Assembly: GCF_037095735.1 (NCBI RefSeq)
Contig: NZ_JBAWKD010000010.1
Span: 1 to 64,000, forward strand
Direction: 5' to 3'
Length of the DNA stretch: 64,000 bases
Origin: Frigidibacter sp037095735
GTDB lineage: Bacteria; Pseudomonadota; Alphaproteobacteria; Rhodobacterales; Rhodobacteraceae
This document shows positions 43,116 to 51,698 of this stretch, in pieces (within the stretch, counting starts at the first letter, position 1; each line of letters starts with the position of its first letter). The notes beneath the pieces are model-generated. The model was not told the origin of the DNA. It searched no databases and saw nothing but the letters and a program-made list of their open reading frames with translations. The translations under genes and the position numbers were made by a program.

Positions 43116-43796
43116 TCAGCAGCCCGAGCAGCGCAGCACCACGGCAATGGTGCGCCACAGGATGCCCAGATCGGTGCCCAGCGACAGGCGCTGCTCGTAA
43201 TCGCCGTCATAGGCGGCGCGGTCGGCGAAGGCGGAGGTATGGCGCTCCGAAACCTGCCAGCTGCCGGTGATGCCCGGGCGCAGGCGGTAATAGGCCTTGC
43301 CGGGATAGAGGCGGATCTGGCTGACCATCATCGGCCGCGGCCCGACCAGGGACATCTCGCCGGTCAGCACGTTCCACAGCTGCGGCAGCTCGTCGAGGCT
43401 GGTGCGGCGCAGGATCCAGCCGACGCGGGTGATGCGCGGGTCGCAGGTCAGCTTCTGGCTGCGCGCCCATTCGGCCCGGGCCTCGGGATCGGTCTCGAGA
43501 TGCTGGGCGAGCCGGGCCTCGGCGTCGGGGACCATCGAGCGTAGCTTGATCATGCGGAAGATCCGCCCGTTCCGCCCGACACGCTCCTGAGTGTAGAAGG
43601 CCTTCCCGCCGTCGATCTTCACCAGAGCGGCGAAGACCAGGATCAGCGGCAGCGCAATCGGCGCCATCATCAGCACGAGCGCGAGATCGAAAAGACGCTT
43701 GCCGCCCCGCCGCCAGATCCCGCGAGTGAGGCCGCGAGGGCGAACTTCCGTAAGCGAGGGGGAACGCGTGGCCGCGGGGGCGGTGAAATCAAACAT
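43116..43796 (-). CDS. Undecaprenyl-phosphate sugar-1-phosphate transferase (initiating enzyme)
   Basis: A 226-residue bacterial sugar transferase that should start repeat-unit synthesis by putting a hexose-1-phosphate on undecaprenyl phosphate at the cytoplasmic face. One membrane segment, RLFDLALVLMMAPIALPLIL. The catalytic part has FYTQERVGRNGRIFRMIKLR, the Asp-Glu motif DELPQLWNVLTGEMSLVGPR and RPGITGSWQVS. It lacks the four-helix N-terminus of WbaP, so it is the short PglC-like form. It ends in a Cys pair (LRCSGC). ATG 43796 with AAGAG upstream. A long 449-bp region lies upstream. Confidence 0.9.
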   Translation of the reverse strand: MFDFTAPAATRSPSLTEVRPRGLTRGIWRRGGKRLFDLALVLMMAPIALPLILVFAALVKIDGGKAFYTQERVGRNGRIFRMIKLRSMVPDAEARLAQHLETDPEARAEWARSQKLTCDPRITRVGWILRRTSLDELPQLWNVLTGEMSLVGPRPMMVSQIRLYPGKAYYRLRPGITGSWQVSERHTSAFADRAAYDGDYEQRLSLGTDLGILWRTIAVVLRCSGC

Positions 43797-44007
43797 CGGC
43801 AATGATCTCTTTTCTTCCAATCGCTCGGGCGTTTCCGCCACGACGATGACAATGCCACGAACCACGCCAGAGTTTCGCCGCAATCTCGAACGCAACGGCG
43901 CAGTCGCTTGGCGGAAAGTGGTTAATACACTGTGAAAAATGCGAAAAAACCGATGCGCACGAGTGTAGCAAATTTTGGCCCGCCGGGGAAGTGTGTTGCT
44001 GCGGTTG

Positions 44008-44015
44008 CGACAATG
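44008..44015 (-). promoter_or_regulatory. CATTGTCG-core shared upstream site
   Basis: Minus strand reads GGACATTGTCGCAACC, 212 nt before the sugar transferase start and oriented toward it. Same 8-mer core as the sites at 29376, 34335, 36839 and 54508. Confidence 0.4.
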
Positions 44016-44178
44016 TCCGATTTGTCTGGGTAGTTGTGCCAATTGCGGAATTCCTTGGCGCAGGGACAGATTCGTCTCGGCCCGGTGCCGGCATCTTTCG
44101 TGCCTTCTGCACGCCATGCGGCGCAGCAAGGGACTGGCTCTTCCCGGTCGGTGAAACCGCCTGCCCCGCGAAAGCGAA

Positions 44179-44202
44179 AGGGCGCATCCTGCGATGCGCC
44201 CT
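44179..44202 (-). terminator. Terminator hairpin of the VPLPA-CTERM gene
   Basis: A perfect 9-bp stem AGGGCGCAT / ATGCGCCCT with a six-base loop, 44 nt after the stop of the leftward VPLPA gene. On the minus strand it is followed by TTCGCTTTCGC, only weakly T-rich. Confidence 0.75.
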
Positions 44203-44245
44203 CGTGCAGATCCGGAACCGGAGGCCCCCGCGGGGGGCGTGCCGG

Positions 44246-44836
44246 TCAGGCGGCCTTCTTGCGGCGGCGCAGCGCGGCGAGACCGGCCAGGCCCGAGGCC
44301 ATCAGCACGGCACCCGCCGGGAGCGGGACCGGAGCCACGGTGATCGAGGCGAGGTCGAAGCCGTCGTTGCTCGGGCTCTTCGGGAACACCGACTTGGTCA
44401 CGTCAAGGATCGCCAGCCACGAGTAGGTGCCGGTGAAGTTGACGATCGCGCCGCCCACGGCCTCGGCATTGGTGATGACATCGCCGAGCTTGGTGAAGCC
44501 TGCCAGCGTCGAGCCGTCGAACGAGTAGCCGCCGTAGAGTTGAGCAGCTTCGGTATACGGCCCAAGCTTCGGATCGATCAGGTTGAAGGTGACTTCGACC
44601 ACGGCCGACGGACCGGTGAACATTCCCGGCACGTGGAACACCGCGAAGCCGCCGAGGCCCAGCGAGAGGAAGTCGGTGGTGTCGCCGTCGTTCACGTTGT
44701 CGGTGTCGGAGCGAACGGAACCGTCAACTTCGGTGCCCGACCAGTAGGTGACGGAAGGGGCGATGGTCGCCGCTTCGGCGGCACCGCCAGCGATCACGGC
44801 CGCGAGGCCGGCAGCAGCAAGCGTGGTAAATTTCAT
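44246..44836 (-). CDS. VPLPA-CTERM sorting-domain protein, paralogue B
   Basis: A 196-residue exported protein. Signal peptide MKFTTLAAAGLAAVIAGGAA. The mature region contains NVNDGDTTDFLSLGLGGFAV, GMFTGPSAVVEVTFNLID and YSWLAILDVTKSVFPKSPSN. The C-terminus is VAPVPLPAGAVLMASGLAG with a LRRRKKAA tail, the exosortase D signal. It is a paralogue of the protein at 37078, sharing the NVNDGD, LGLGG, FTGP, EAVxGA and WLAILD blocks. ATG 44836 starts the signal peptide, with AAGGG upstream. A single-gene unit with its own terminator. Function unknown. Confidence 0.88.
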   Translation of the reverse strand: MKFTTLAAAGLAAVIAGGAAEAATIAPSVTYWSGTEVDGSVRSDTDNVNDGDTTDFLSLGLGGFAVFHVPGMFTGPSAVVEVTFNLIDPKLGPYTEAAQLYGGYSFDGSTLAGFTKLGDVITNAEAVGGAIVNFTGTYSWLAILDVTKSVFPKSPSNDGFDLASITVAPVPLPAGAVLMASGLAGLAALRRRKKAA

Positions 44837-45083
44837 GGAGTGAGAACCCTTCACCGGAGGAAAACCGCCAAATTCTTGCCCTGAGATTGCCATCTTTCGA
44901 AAGGACTTTCGTGCGGATGCAGAAATCCGTTTCTGCATGTTGTGGAAATCCAGAAATTTCGCGCGATTGTGTCTGCCGAAGTCGAAGTAATCCTCGTGAA
45001 TCGTTGAAGGCATTGCGCCGAGAACCAGATCAGGCGGTGTCTGGAACGAATCAAAAAGTTAACGGCGCAGAGCAGAGGACATC

Positions 45084-46159
45084 TTGGAGCTTCACTACTA
45101 TCATGCCGCTCGCGGCAATTTCGGAGATGATCTGAACGCCTGGTTCTGGGCCGAGATTCTGCCGGACTGGGAAACCCTCTGGCCTCAGGCGCGGCTTGTC
45201 GGCATTGGCACGCTGCTGAACGACTCTCTGCCGCGCGGCGTGGCGAAGGTCGTCATGGGCTCGGGAGCGGGCTACGGGCCGCTGCCCGACGCGACGTTGC
45301 TCGCAGAATGTCACATTGTCGCGGTGCGCGGGCCGCGCACCGCCCGCGCTCTCGGCCTGTCCGAGACCATGGCCGTGACCGATCCCGCAGTCCTCGTTTC
45401 GGATCTTCCGCGCTTTGCCGAACGCAGCGGGCGCCGGGAGGGCCCTCCGGTGGTCGTGCCACATGTCTCGTCGCTGCACCGCTACGACTGGAAGCGGNCC
45501 TCGTTTCGGATCTTCCGCGCTTTGCCGAACGCAGCGGGCGCCGGGAGGGCCCTCCGGTGGTCGTGCCACATGTCTCGTCGCTGCACCGCTACGACTGGAA
45601 GCGGATCTGTGCCTCGGCGGGCTGCGCATTCCTCTCTCCCGAGCGCCCGGCCGAGGAGGTGATCGCTGCTCTGGCCAGCGCCCCGCTGGTGATCGCGGAA
45701 TCCATGCATGCCGCAATCATCGCCGATGCGCTGCGCACGCCTTGGCACGGGCTGAGCCTCAGCCCCTCGTTCAACGACTTCAAATGGCTGGACTGGGCTG
45801 ACAGCCTGGATATCCCGCTTGTCATGCACCGCTTCGACTGGGACCGTATGCGCGGCACCAGCCGGCCGCCTGCCGATCCGACGCGACGCGAGCTTTCTGC
45901 CACGCATCTGCGCCCTCGGCATCGCCCCGCATTGGCCGGCTTGCGCTACCGGGTCGGCGGAGCCCTGCGCAGCATGGTGTTGCGCCGCCAGCTGTCACAG
46001 CTTGCACAGCGCGACGGCCAACTCAGTTCCGAGATCCGCCTCGAAAGCCGGAAGGACGAACTTCGGTCCCGCCTTGCGGCGCTTGCTGCAGTGACCCGTG
46101 AAGGCATGGGCCCGTCGGATCCGACGGGGAACGTTTGCCTTCGCAGCGAAGTCCTGTAG
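45084..46159 (+). CDS. ExoV-like polysaccharide pyruvyl transferase, split by an assembly artefact
   Basis: The reading frame from 45084 to 45497 continues in frame at 45605 if the intervening 107 nt (one N plus a second copy of 106 nt) is removed. This gives one 322-residue protein. Its marks are LELHYYHAARGNFGDDLNAW at the start, VGIGTLLND, VMGSGAGYGPLP, VAVRGPRTARALGL and ESMHAAIIADALRTPWHG, all typical of ExoV-type ketal pyruvyl transferases. The start is TTG at 45084 with AGAGGA 4 nt upstream. As printed, the frame shifts at the N and gives two broken halves. It should modify the polysaccharide with pyruvate from PEP. Followed 64 nt later by ugd. Confidence 0.85.
45392..45604. repeat. 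Exact 106-nt direct duplication around a single N
   Basis: Bases 45392-45497 and 45499-45604 are identical, separated only by the N at 45498. Both copies lie inside the ExoV-like gene and the extra 107 nt breaks its frame. This is what results from joining two contigs end to end without merging their overlap. Confidence 0.93.
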
Positions 46160-46223
46160 ACCTTTTCCGAACGACCGGGTGCGCGGACTGCGCCGACCCG
46201 TCCCCTGACCACACGGAGAGAGC

Positions 46224-47390
46224 ATGAAGATTGCGGTTGCCGGTCTCGGCTATGTCGGCCTGTCGAACGCCCTGCTGCTGGCGCAGCATAACGAGGTGGT
46301 GGCGCTTGACGTCGTGCCCGAGAAGGTGGCGATGGTGAATGCCGGGCAGTCGCCGATCGTCGACGCCGAATGCGAGGCCTTCCTGAAGCGCGGCGACCTG
46401 AACTTCCGCGCCACGACCGACGCGACCGAGGCCTTCACCGGCGCGGACTACGTCATCATCTCGACGCCGACCAACTACGATCCGGTGACCAACCGCTTCG
46501 ACACCCGCACCGTCGAGGCGGTGGTGAAGAGGGTGACCGAGATCGAGCCGAAGGCGACGATGGTGGTGAAGTCGACGATCCCGGTGGGCTTCGTCGAGGC
46601 GACCTCGGCCACCTACAACACCAAGAACCTGATCTTCAGCCCCGAATTCCTGCGCGAGGGCCGGGCGCTCTACGACAACCTGCATCCCTCGCGCATCGTC
46701 GTGGGCGAGCAGTCCGAGCGCGCCCGCGTCTTCGCCGACCTGCTGCTGCAGGGCGCGATCAAGAAGGATGTCGACATCCTGTTCACCGACGCCTCCGAGG
46801 CCGAGGCGATCAAGCTGTTCGCGAACACCTTCCTCGCGATGCGCGTGGCCTATTTCAACGAGCTCGACAGCTATGCCCTGTCGCGCGGGCTGAACGCCAA
46901 GCAGATCATCGACGGCGTCTCGCTCGATCCGCGGATCGGGGCGCATTACAACAACCCCTCCTTCGGCTACGGCGGCTACTGCCTGCCCAAGGACACCAAG
47001 CAGCTGCTGGCGAACTACCACGAGGTGCCGCAGGTGATGATCGGCGCGATCGTCGATGCCAACCGCACTCGCAAGGACTTCATCGCCGACCAGATCCTGG
47101 CGAAGAAGCCGAAGGTCGTGGGCTTCTACCGGCTGGTGATGAAGGCGGGCTCGGACAACTTCCGGCAAAGCTCGATCCAGGGGATCATGAAACGGATCAA
47201 GGCCAAGGGCATCGAGACCGTGCTCTACGAACCCGCCTATCCCGAGGACGAGTTCTACAACACCCCGCTCGAGCGCGATCTCGGGACCTTCAAGGCGAAG
47301 GCCGACGTGATCGTGTCGAACCGGATGGCCGACGAACTGGCCGACGTCGAGGCCAAGGTCTTCACCCGCGACCTCTTCGGTTCGGACTGA
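46224..47390 (+). CDS. ugd: UDP-glucose 6-dehydrogenase
   Basis: A 388-residue cytoplasmic enzyme oxidising UDP-glucose to UDP-glucuronate with two NAD. The NAD fold starts MKIAVAGLGYVGLSNALLL. The middle has the family motifs IISTPTNYD, KSTIPVGF and FSPEFLREG. The catalytic Cys253 is in GYGGYCLPKDTKQL. The length is that of the short bacterial Ugd form. ATG 46224, with GGAGAGAG about 4 nt before it. UDP-GlcA from this enzyme would feed the 4-epimerase-like enzyme at 48666, UXS at 61418 and glucuronosyltransferases. A 9-bp stem follows as terminator. Confidence 0.94.
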   Translation: MKIAVAGLGYVGLSNALLLAQHNEVVALDVVPEKVAMVNAGQSPIVDAECEAFLKRGDLNFRATTDATEAFTGADYVIISTPTNYDPVTNRFDTRTVEAVVKRVTEIEPKATMVVKSTIPVGFVEATSATYNTKNLIFSPEFLREGRALYDNLHPSRIVVGEQSERARVFADLLLQGAIKKDVDILFTDASEAEAIKLFANTFLAMRVAYFNELDSYALSRGLNAKQIIDGVSLDPRIGAHYNNPSFGYGGYCLPKDTKQLLANYHEVPQVMIGAIVDANRTRKDFIADQILAKKPKVVGFYRLVMKAGSDNFRQSSIQGIMKRIKAKGIETVLYEPAYPEDEFYNTPLERDLGTFKAKADVIVSNRMADELADVEAKVFTRDLFGSD

Positions 47391-47398
47391 CAGGGACG

Positions 47399-47427
47399 GC
47401 CGCACCGTCCCGTCCGGGCGGTGCGGC
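47399..47427. terminator. Terminator-like hairpin between convergent ugd and acyltransferase genes
   Basis: A perfect 9-bp stem GCCGCACCG / CGGTGCGGC with an 11-nt loop, 9 nt after the ugd stop and 21 nt from the convergent gene's stop. No T-run. The arm sequence recurs once more at about 47440. Confidence 0.6.
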
Positions 47428-47447
47428 TTCGCCGGTCGCCGCACCGT

Positions 47448-48542
47448 TCAGGCGACGCTCTTCGGCCCGAGCGTGACCGCAGGGGCGGTCGGGAAGCGCA
47501 GGCGCAGCCTTTCGAGAGGCAGTTCCACCAAGACCCTGGTCAGGGTTGCGGCCGTCAGGCAGAGCGGCGTCAGCAGCAGGAACGGAACCGGTCCCGGCGG
47601 ATAGAGCTGCGGCCAGACTGCCCCCGCGAGCCACCAGATCGGCATGTGGTAGACATAGGTTGCATAGCTGATCGAACTGATCCAAGTGGCGGCCCGGCTC
47701 GAGAGCAGCCGTCCGGCCGCTCCGGGATAGCCTTTGCAGGCCCCCAGGACCAGCAGGCAAAGCGCGAGGTTGCTTGCCAGCCGGTAGGCCTCGTTCACGC
47801 CGATCCGCTGTTCAACGAACCAGGGCAGCACCAGCGTCGCGAGCGCCAGCAGAAGCGGCATTGGCCCGGTCAGGGTCCGGGTTGCGGTCTGCGGGGCCCG
47901 GCGCACCAGCAGGGCCAGCAGGGCGCCCCAAGCGATAGGGCCCCAGCTGAATGTGACATAGAACATCTCGCGCAGGCCCAGCGCGTCGAGGTTCATCCGC
48001 ACCAGCGGCGGCAGGATCGCCGCGATCACCGTGACCGTGACGACCGCTGGCATCGGCAGCAGGAGCACGACCACAGGCCAGAGCAGGTAGAACCGCTCGA
48101 GCACGTTGAGGCTCCAGAGATGAGTCACGATCCAGGGCTTCCACTGTCCCGGTTCGGCTGTGAGCGAGATGTAGATGTCGGTCATCTGCAGAAGGTGGAA
48201 CGGAAGACTTGCTCGGATGTCGGCCATGTTGAAGCATGCGGCAACGCCCAGCGCGATCATCAGCGCCGGCAGAAGGCGCAGGGCCCGGCGAATATAGAAA
48301 TTGCGGGCCACAACCAGCGAGCGCAGCCCCCTGTCTCTGGCGCGCAGCAGGATGGCGGTGATCAGGAAACCGCTGACCACGAAGAACAGCGCGACCCGTA
48401 CGTTCTCGATGACCGGGGTCTTGTTCCAGTAATGAACGTAAAGCACGCCCACCATCGCGATGCATCGAAGCCCGTCGAGTTGCTTCCAGCGTGGAGACTG
48501 ACTTTCTGCGCCCGGTCCGCGGACCGTAAAACCTGCATCCAT
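47448..48542 (-). CDS. Acyltransferase family 3 membrane protein
   Basis: A 364-residue integral membrane acyltransferase with about ten membrane segments. The catalytic region is QLDGLRCIAMVGVLYVHYW with the conserved His, and the second motif is ALFFVVSGFLITAIL followed by NFYIRRALRLLPAL. It would acylate the polysaccharide across the membrane. ATG 48542 is preferred (AGGG about 10 nt upstream); a GTG 6 nt earlier is possible. A TTGCACAAC element overlaps the start. Third AT3 protein of the locus. Confidence 0.88.
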   Translation of the reverse strand: MDAGFTVRGPGAESQSPRWKQLDGLRCIAMVGVLYVHYWNKTPVIENVRVALFFVVSGFLITAILLRARDRGLRSLVVARNFYIRRALRLLPALMIALGVAACFNMADIRASLPFHLLQMTDIYISLTAEPGQWKPWIVTHLWSLNVLERFYLLWPVVVLLLPMPAVVTVTVIAAILPPLVRMNLDALGLREMFYVTFSWGPIAWGALLALLVRRAPQTATRTLTGPMPLLLALATLVLPWFVEQRIGVNEAYRLASNLALCLLVLGACKGYPGAAGRLLSSRAATWISSISYATYVYHMPIWWLAGAVWPQLYPPGPVPFLLLTPLCLTAATLTRVLVELPLERLRLRFPTAPAVTLGPKSVA

Positions 48543-48665
48543 TTGCACAACACCCTGCCAGCGGCGCAGCAGGCCACGGGGCCTGCGCTGCCCTCCCCCA
48601 AGTTGAATTGTTTTGGGAAACAGGAGCCTGTCAATATGGATCGGTCGAGGCGACCGGTTGATGCC

Positions 48666-49733
48666 TCAGGCCTGGTAGTAGTCGCGGTACCAGTCGACGA
48701 AGCGCTGCACGCCCTCGGGCACCTGCGTCTTCGGTCGATAGCCGGTGAGGCGTTCCAGCAGCGTCGTGTCGGCCCAGGTCGCGGGCACGTCGCCGGCCTG
48801 CATCGGCATCAGGTTCAGCTGGGCTTTCCGCCCCGTCGCGGCCTCGATCGCGCGGATGAAGTCCAGAAGCTGCACCGGCTCGGAGTTGCCGATGTTCACC
48901 ACGCGCCAAGGCGCCACCGGCGAGAGGCTGTCGCCCTCGGGCACGGTGCCGTCCGCGGGGCGCAGGGGGGCTGCGTCGATCAGCAGGCGGATCCCCTCGA
49001 CGAGGTCGTCGATATAGGTGAAGTCGCGCTTCATGTCGCCGTGGTTGTAGACGTCGATGGCCGCGCCGTTCAGCACGTTCTTCGTGAACTTGAACAGCGC
49101 CATGTCCGGCCGCCCCCAGGGACCGTAGACGGTGAAGAAGCGGAACATCGTCACCGGCAGCCCGTAGAGATGGGCATAGGAATGCGCCATCGCCTCGCCC
49201 GCCTTCTTGGTCGCGGCGTAGAAGGACATCTGGCTGTCGGCCTTCATCGTCTCGACATAGGGCATCTCGGTGTTCGCCCCGTAGGCGGAACTGGTCGAGG
49301 CCATCAGCAGATGCTCGGGTGGATGGGCGCGCGCGGCTTCCAGAAGTTCCGCCACGCCCACGAGGTTCGCCTCGACATAGGCGCGCGGGTTCTCGATCGA
49401 GTAGCGCACCCCGGCCTGGGCGGCGAGGTTGACCACGATCTGCGGCTTTTCCTCTGCCATCAGGCCCATCAGCAGGCCCGGCTCCTCGAGCTTGCCCTCG
49501 ACGAAGCGGAAGCCCTCGGACTGCAGCAGCATCGCGCGGCGGCGCTCCTTCAGGCTGACCTCGTAATAGTCGTTCATGCTGTCGAGGCCCACCACCCGGA
49601 ACCCGTCGGCCAGCAGGCGGCGTGTCAGGAAGAAGCCGATGAAGCCCGCGGCCCCGGTGACCAGCGCCGTGCGGGGAGCGGAGACGGCGGCAGAGACAGG
49701 GGTGGGGACAGCGGCGGGGGCGGGGGCGGACAT
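48666..49733 (-). CDS. UDP-glucuronate 4-epimerase-like SDR enzyme
   Basis: A 355-residue extended SDR. The cofactor motif is ALVTGAAGFIGFFLTRRLL. The catalytic Ser/Thr region is LMASTSSAYGANTEMPY and the Tyr-Lys pair is in FYAATKKAGE. NDYYEVSLKERR and MFRFFTVYGPWGRPDMA are characteristic of UDP-glucuronate 4-epimerases (CapI/LpsL type), which make UDP-galacturonate. About 20 Ala/Pro-rich residues precede the fold. ATG 49733 has GGAG 5 nt upstream; the longer open frame upstream is the reverse complement of a membrane-protein gene. It would use the product of ugd. Confidence 0.88.
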   Translation of the reverse strand: MSAPAPAAVPTPVSAAVSAPRTALVTGAAGFIGFFLTRRLLADGFRVVGLDSMNDYYEVSLKERRRAMLLQSEGFRFVEGKLEEPGLLMGLMAEEKPQIVVNLAAQAGVRYSIENPRAYVEANLVGVAELLEAARAHPPEHLLMASTSSAYGANTEMPYVETMKADSQMSFYAATKKAGEAMAHSYAHLYGLPVTMFRFFTVYGPWGRPDMALFKFTKNVLNGAAIDVYNHGDMKRDFTYIDDLVEGIRLLIDAAPLRPADGTVPEGDSLSPVAPWRVVNIGNSEPVQLLDFIRAIEAATGRKAQLNLMPMQAGDVPATWADTTLLERLTGYRPKTQVPEGVQRFVDWYRDYYQA

Positions 49734-49804
49734 GGCGACTCCGGGTCTTGCGTGTGGCGACCTTCTGCCCGCTGTCCGCCCGCGCTGCAACCTGTCAGCC
49801 GCCG

Positions 49805-50560
49805 CTAGGGAGTTTCCCGAAGCCCGCTCAGCGGGGCGGTGCCCTGCCCGGCCGCCAGACCCCCGGCGAGCCCACGGGAGGTGGTGACCGGAAGCAGGGC
49901 GACCGTCGCGGCGGCGATGACCGAGGCGGACGCGGCCTCGCCGGCGCATTCGGCGACCGTCAGCGCATAGCGCACCCAGTAGCGCAGCGAGGGGTTCGCG
50001 ATCCAGTCGAACATCTCCTGCGAGGCGTCGATCACCACGGCCGAGAACACCAGCCCGATGAAGCCGATCCCGACATATCGCAGCGTCTTCCAGCCGCCGC
50101 GGTCCGTGCGCAGCAGCGCCCACAGCAGCGCCGGACCCACCACGCTTCCCATCGCCGCCCAGACATACAGCTCACTGGCGGTATGCGGATTCAGGCCGAA
50201 GCTCGGGACCGAGGGCCAGATCCGCAGCAGCGCACTGCTGCCCCGCTCGTGAAGCATCAGGGCGTCATCTGCGAAGACCAGCAGGAACATCAGGCCCAGC
50301 ACCAGATGCACCGGGGTCCGGTCCCGGCGGAACATCAGCAGCAGCATCCCCGCGACCGCCAGCCATTTGACGTGGTTGAACCGCTCGGAGGGGCCATAGT
50401 CCCCGAACAGGCTCAGCGAGGGGGGGACGCCCTCGACCAGATCGAAAACCTGAAGCGCCCGCAGCACGAGATGAAGGGCGACGAACAGCGCATCGACCGA
50501 CAGAAGAATCAGCAGGACCCGAAGGACTCTGCCCTGAAAGGGAGAGGGTGAGCTTTGCAT
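49805..50560 (-). CDS. Predicted integral membrane protein, function unknown
   Basis: A 251-residue protein with about six to seven hydrophobic segments, for example VLRVLLILLSVDALFVALHL, LVLGLMFLLVFADDALML and YVGIGFIGLVFSAVVIDAS. No family is recognised. It has several charged residues between helices (ADDALMLHERGSS and DASQEMFDWIAN) that could bind a ligand or metal. It lies 71 nt upstream of the epimerase gene on the same strand. ATG 50560 is chosen, with weak ribosome-site support; an in-frame GTG 36 nt earlier is an alternative. Confidence 0.68.
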   Translation of the reverse strand: MQSSPSPFQGRVLRVLLILLSVDALFVALHLVLRALQVFDLVEGVPPSLSLFGDYGPSERFNHVKWLAVAGMLLLMFRRDRTPVHLVLGLMFLLVFADDALMLHERGSSALLRIWPSVPSFGLNPHTASELYVWAAMGSVVGPALLWALLRTDRGGWKTLRYVGIGFIGLVFSAVVIDASQEMFDWIANPSLRYWVRYALTVAECAGEAASASVIAAATVALLPVTTSRGLAGGLAAGQGTAPLSGLRETP

Positions 50561-50658
50561 GATGAATCCGTTACACAAATGTAACGAAATCTTCACACAT
50601 GGTGCGGATCACCCACAAGTTTGGCGCCGAATCCCCTTCCGACCGGGATCAATCCGGC

Positions 50659-51690
50659 TCAGACGGCCCGATTGTGCCAGCGCCAAGCGTCGCCGATCAT
50701 CTGCTCCATGCTCGAGCGCCGCGGCTCCCAGCCCAGCTCGTCACGGGCCCGGCCCGAGCCCGAGACCAGCTTCACTGCATCCCCGGCGCGGCGGTCGGCA
50801 TAGACCACCGGCACTTCGCGGTTGGTGACCGCGCGCGAGGCCTCGATCACCTCGCGCACCGAAAAGCCGCGCCCGGTGCCCAGGCAGAAAACCCGCGCCG
50901 TGCCCGGCGCGACGCGGCCCGCCTGCAGGTGGCGCAGGCCCAGCACATGCGCCTCGACCAGGTCCATGACATGGACATAGTCGCGGATGCAGGTGCCGTC
51001 CGGCGTCGGATAGTCGGTGCCGAAGACCGACAGCGCCGGCCGCTTGCCCGCCACCGCGTCGAGCATCAAGGGGATCAGATGGGTCTCGGGCTCGTGGCGC
51101 TCGCCGACCTCGGCCTCGGGATCGGCGCCGGCGACGTTGAAATAGCGGAAGATCACCGAACTCAGACCATAAGCCGCGCCGAAGTCGCGCAGCATGTCCT
51201 CGATCGCACGCTTGCTGGCGCCATAGCTGTTGATCGGGTGCTGAGGCGTGTCCTCGTCGAGTGTGACGCCGTCATGGTCGCCGTAGGTGGCGCAGGTCGA
51301 GGAGAAGACGAAGTGTTCCACCCCCGCCGCCGCTGTCGCCTCGATCAGCGAAAGCGAGGCCGCGACATTGCCGCGCCAGTATTTCCCGGGCTCGCGCATC
51401 GCCTCGCCGACCTGGCTCAGCGCCGCGAAATGCATCACCGCCACCGGCTTCCATTTGGCGAAGACCGCGTCGAGCCGGACGCGGTCCATCAGGTCCCCCT
51501 GCTCGAAGGGGCCGAACTTCACCGCCTCTTCCCAGCCGGTCACCAGGCTGTCGTAGGTCACCGGCAGGAAGCCCGCCGCCTTCAGCACCTTGCAGGCATG
51601 GGCCCCTATATAGCCCGCGCCGCCGGTGACGAGGACCACTGCGCGGGTGCTTGCTTGGGAAGCTGTGGAGGACATTGTCGAGCACTTCAT
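50659..51690 (-). CDS. galE: UDP-glucose 4-epimerase
   Basis: A 343-residue extended SDR interconverting UDP-glucose and UDP-galactose. The cofactor motif is VLVTGGAGYIGAHACKVLK, the Ser/Thr motif FSSTCATYGDHDGV and the catalytic Tyr-Lys SYGASKRAIE. Typical GalE features follow: YFNVAGADPEAEVGE, FGTDYPTPDGTCIRDYVHV and RRAGDAVKLVSGSG. The ATG at 51690 is kept; a second ATG at 51675 is equally possible as neither has a clear ribosome site. It supplies UDP-Gal. A CATTGTCG 8-mer happens to lie over the second ATG. Confidence 0.93.
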   Translation of the reverse strand: MKCSTMSSTASQASTRAVVLVTGGAGYIGAHACKVLKAAGFLPVTYDSLVTGWEEAVKFGPFEQGDLMDRVRLDAVFAKWKPVAVMHFAALSQVGEAMREPGKYWRGNVAASLSLIEATAAAGVEHFVFSSTCATYGDHDGVTLDEDTPQHPINSYGASKRAIEDMLRDFGAAYGLSSVIFRYFNVAGADPEAEVGERHEPETHLIPLMLDAVAGKRPALSVFGTDYPTPDGTCIRDYVHVMDLVEAHVLGLRHLQAGRVAPGTARVFCLGTGRGFSVREVIEASRAVTNREVPVVYADRRAGDAVKLVSGSGRARDELGWEPRRSSMEQMIGDAWRWHNRAV

Positions 51691-51698
51691 ACTGTTAG

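Larger units (their letters stand above)
43797..44245. other. Upstream region of the sugar transferase gene
   Basis: A 449-bp gap. Its right end holds the terminator of the VPLPA gene. The middle (43900-44040) is distinctly AT-rich compared with the locus and includes the CATTGTCG-core site. It should contain the sugar transferase promoter. No coding sequence is supported. Confidence 0.6.

Noticed and set aside
45084..45801. Two or three separate short genes around 45.1-45.8 kb
   Set aside because: They are produced by the artefactual 107-nt insertion at 45498. Removing it gives a single pyruvyl transferase gene.
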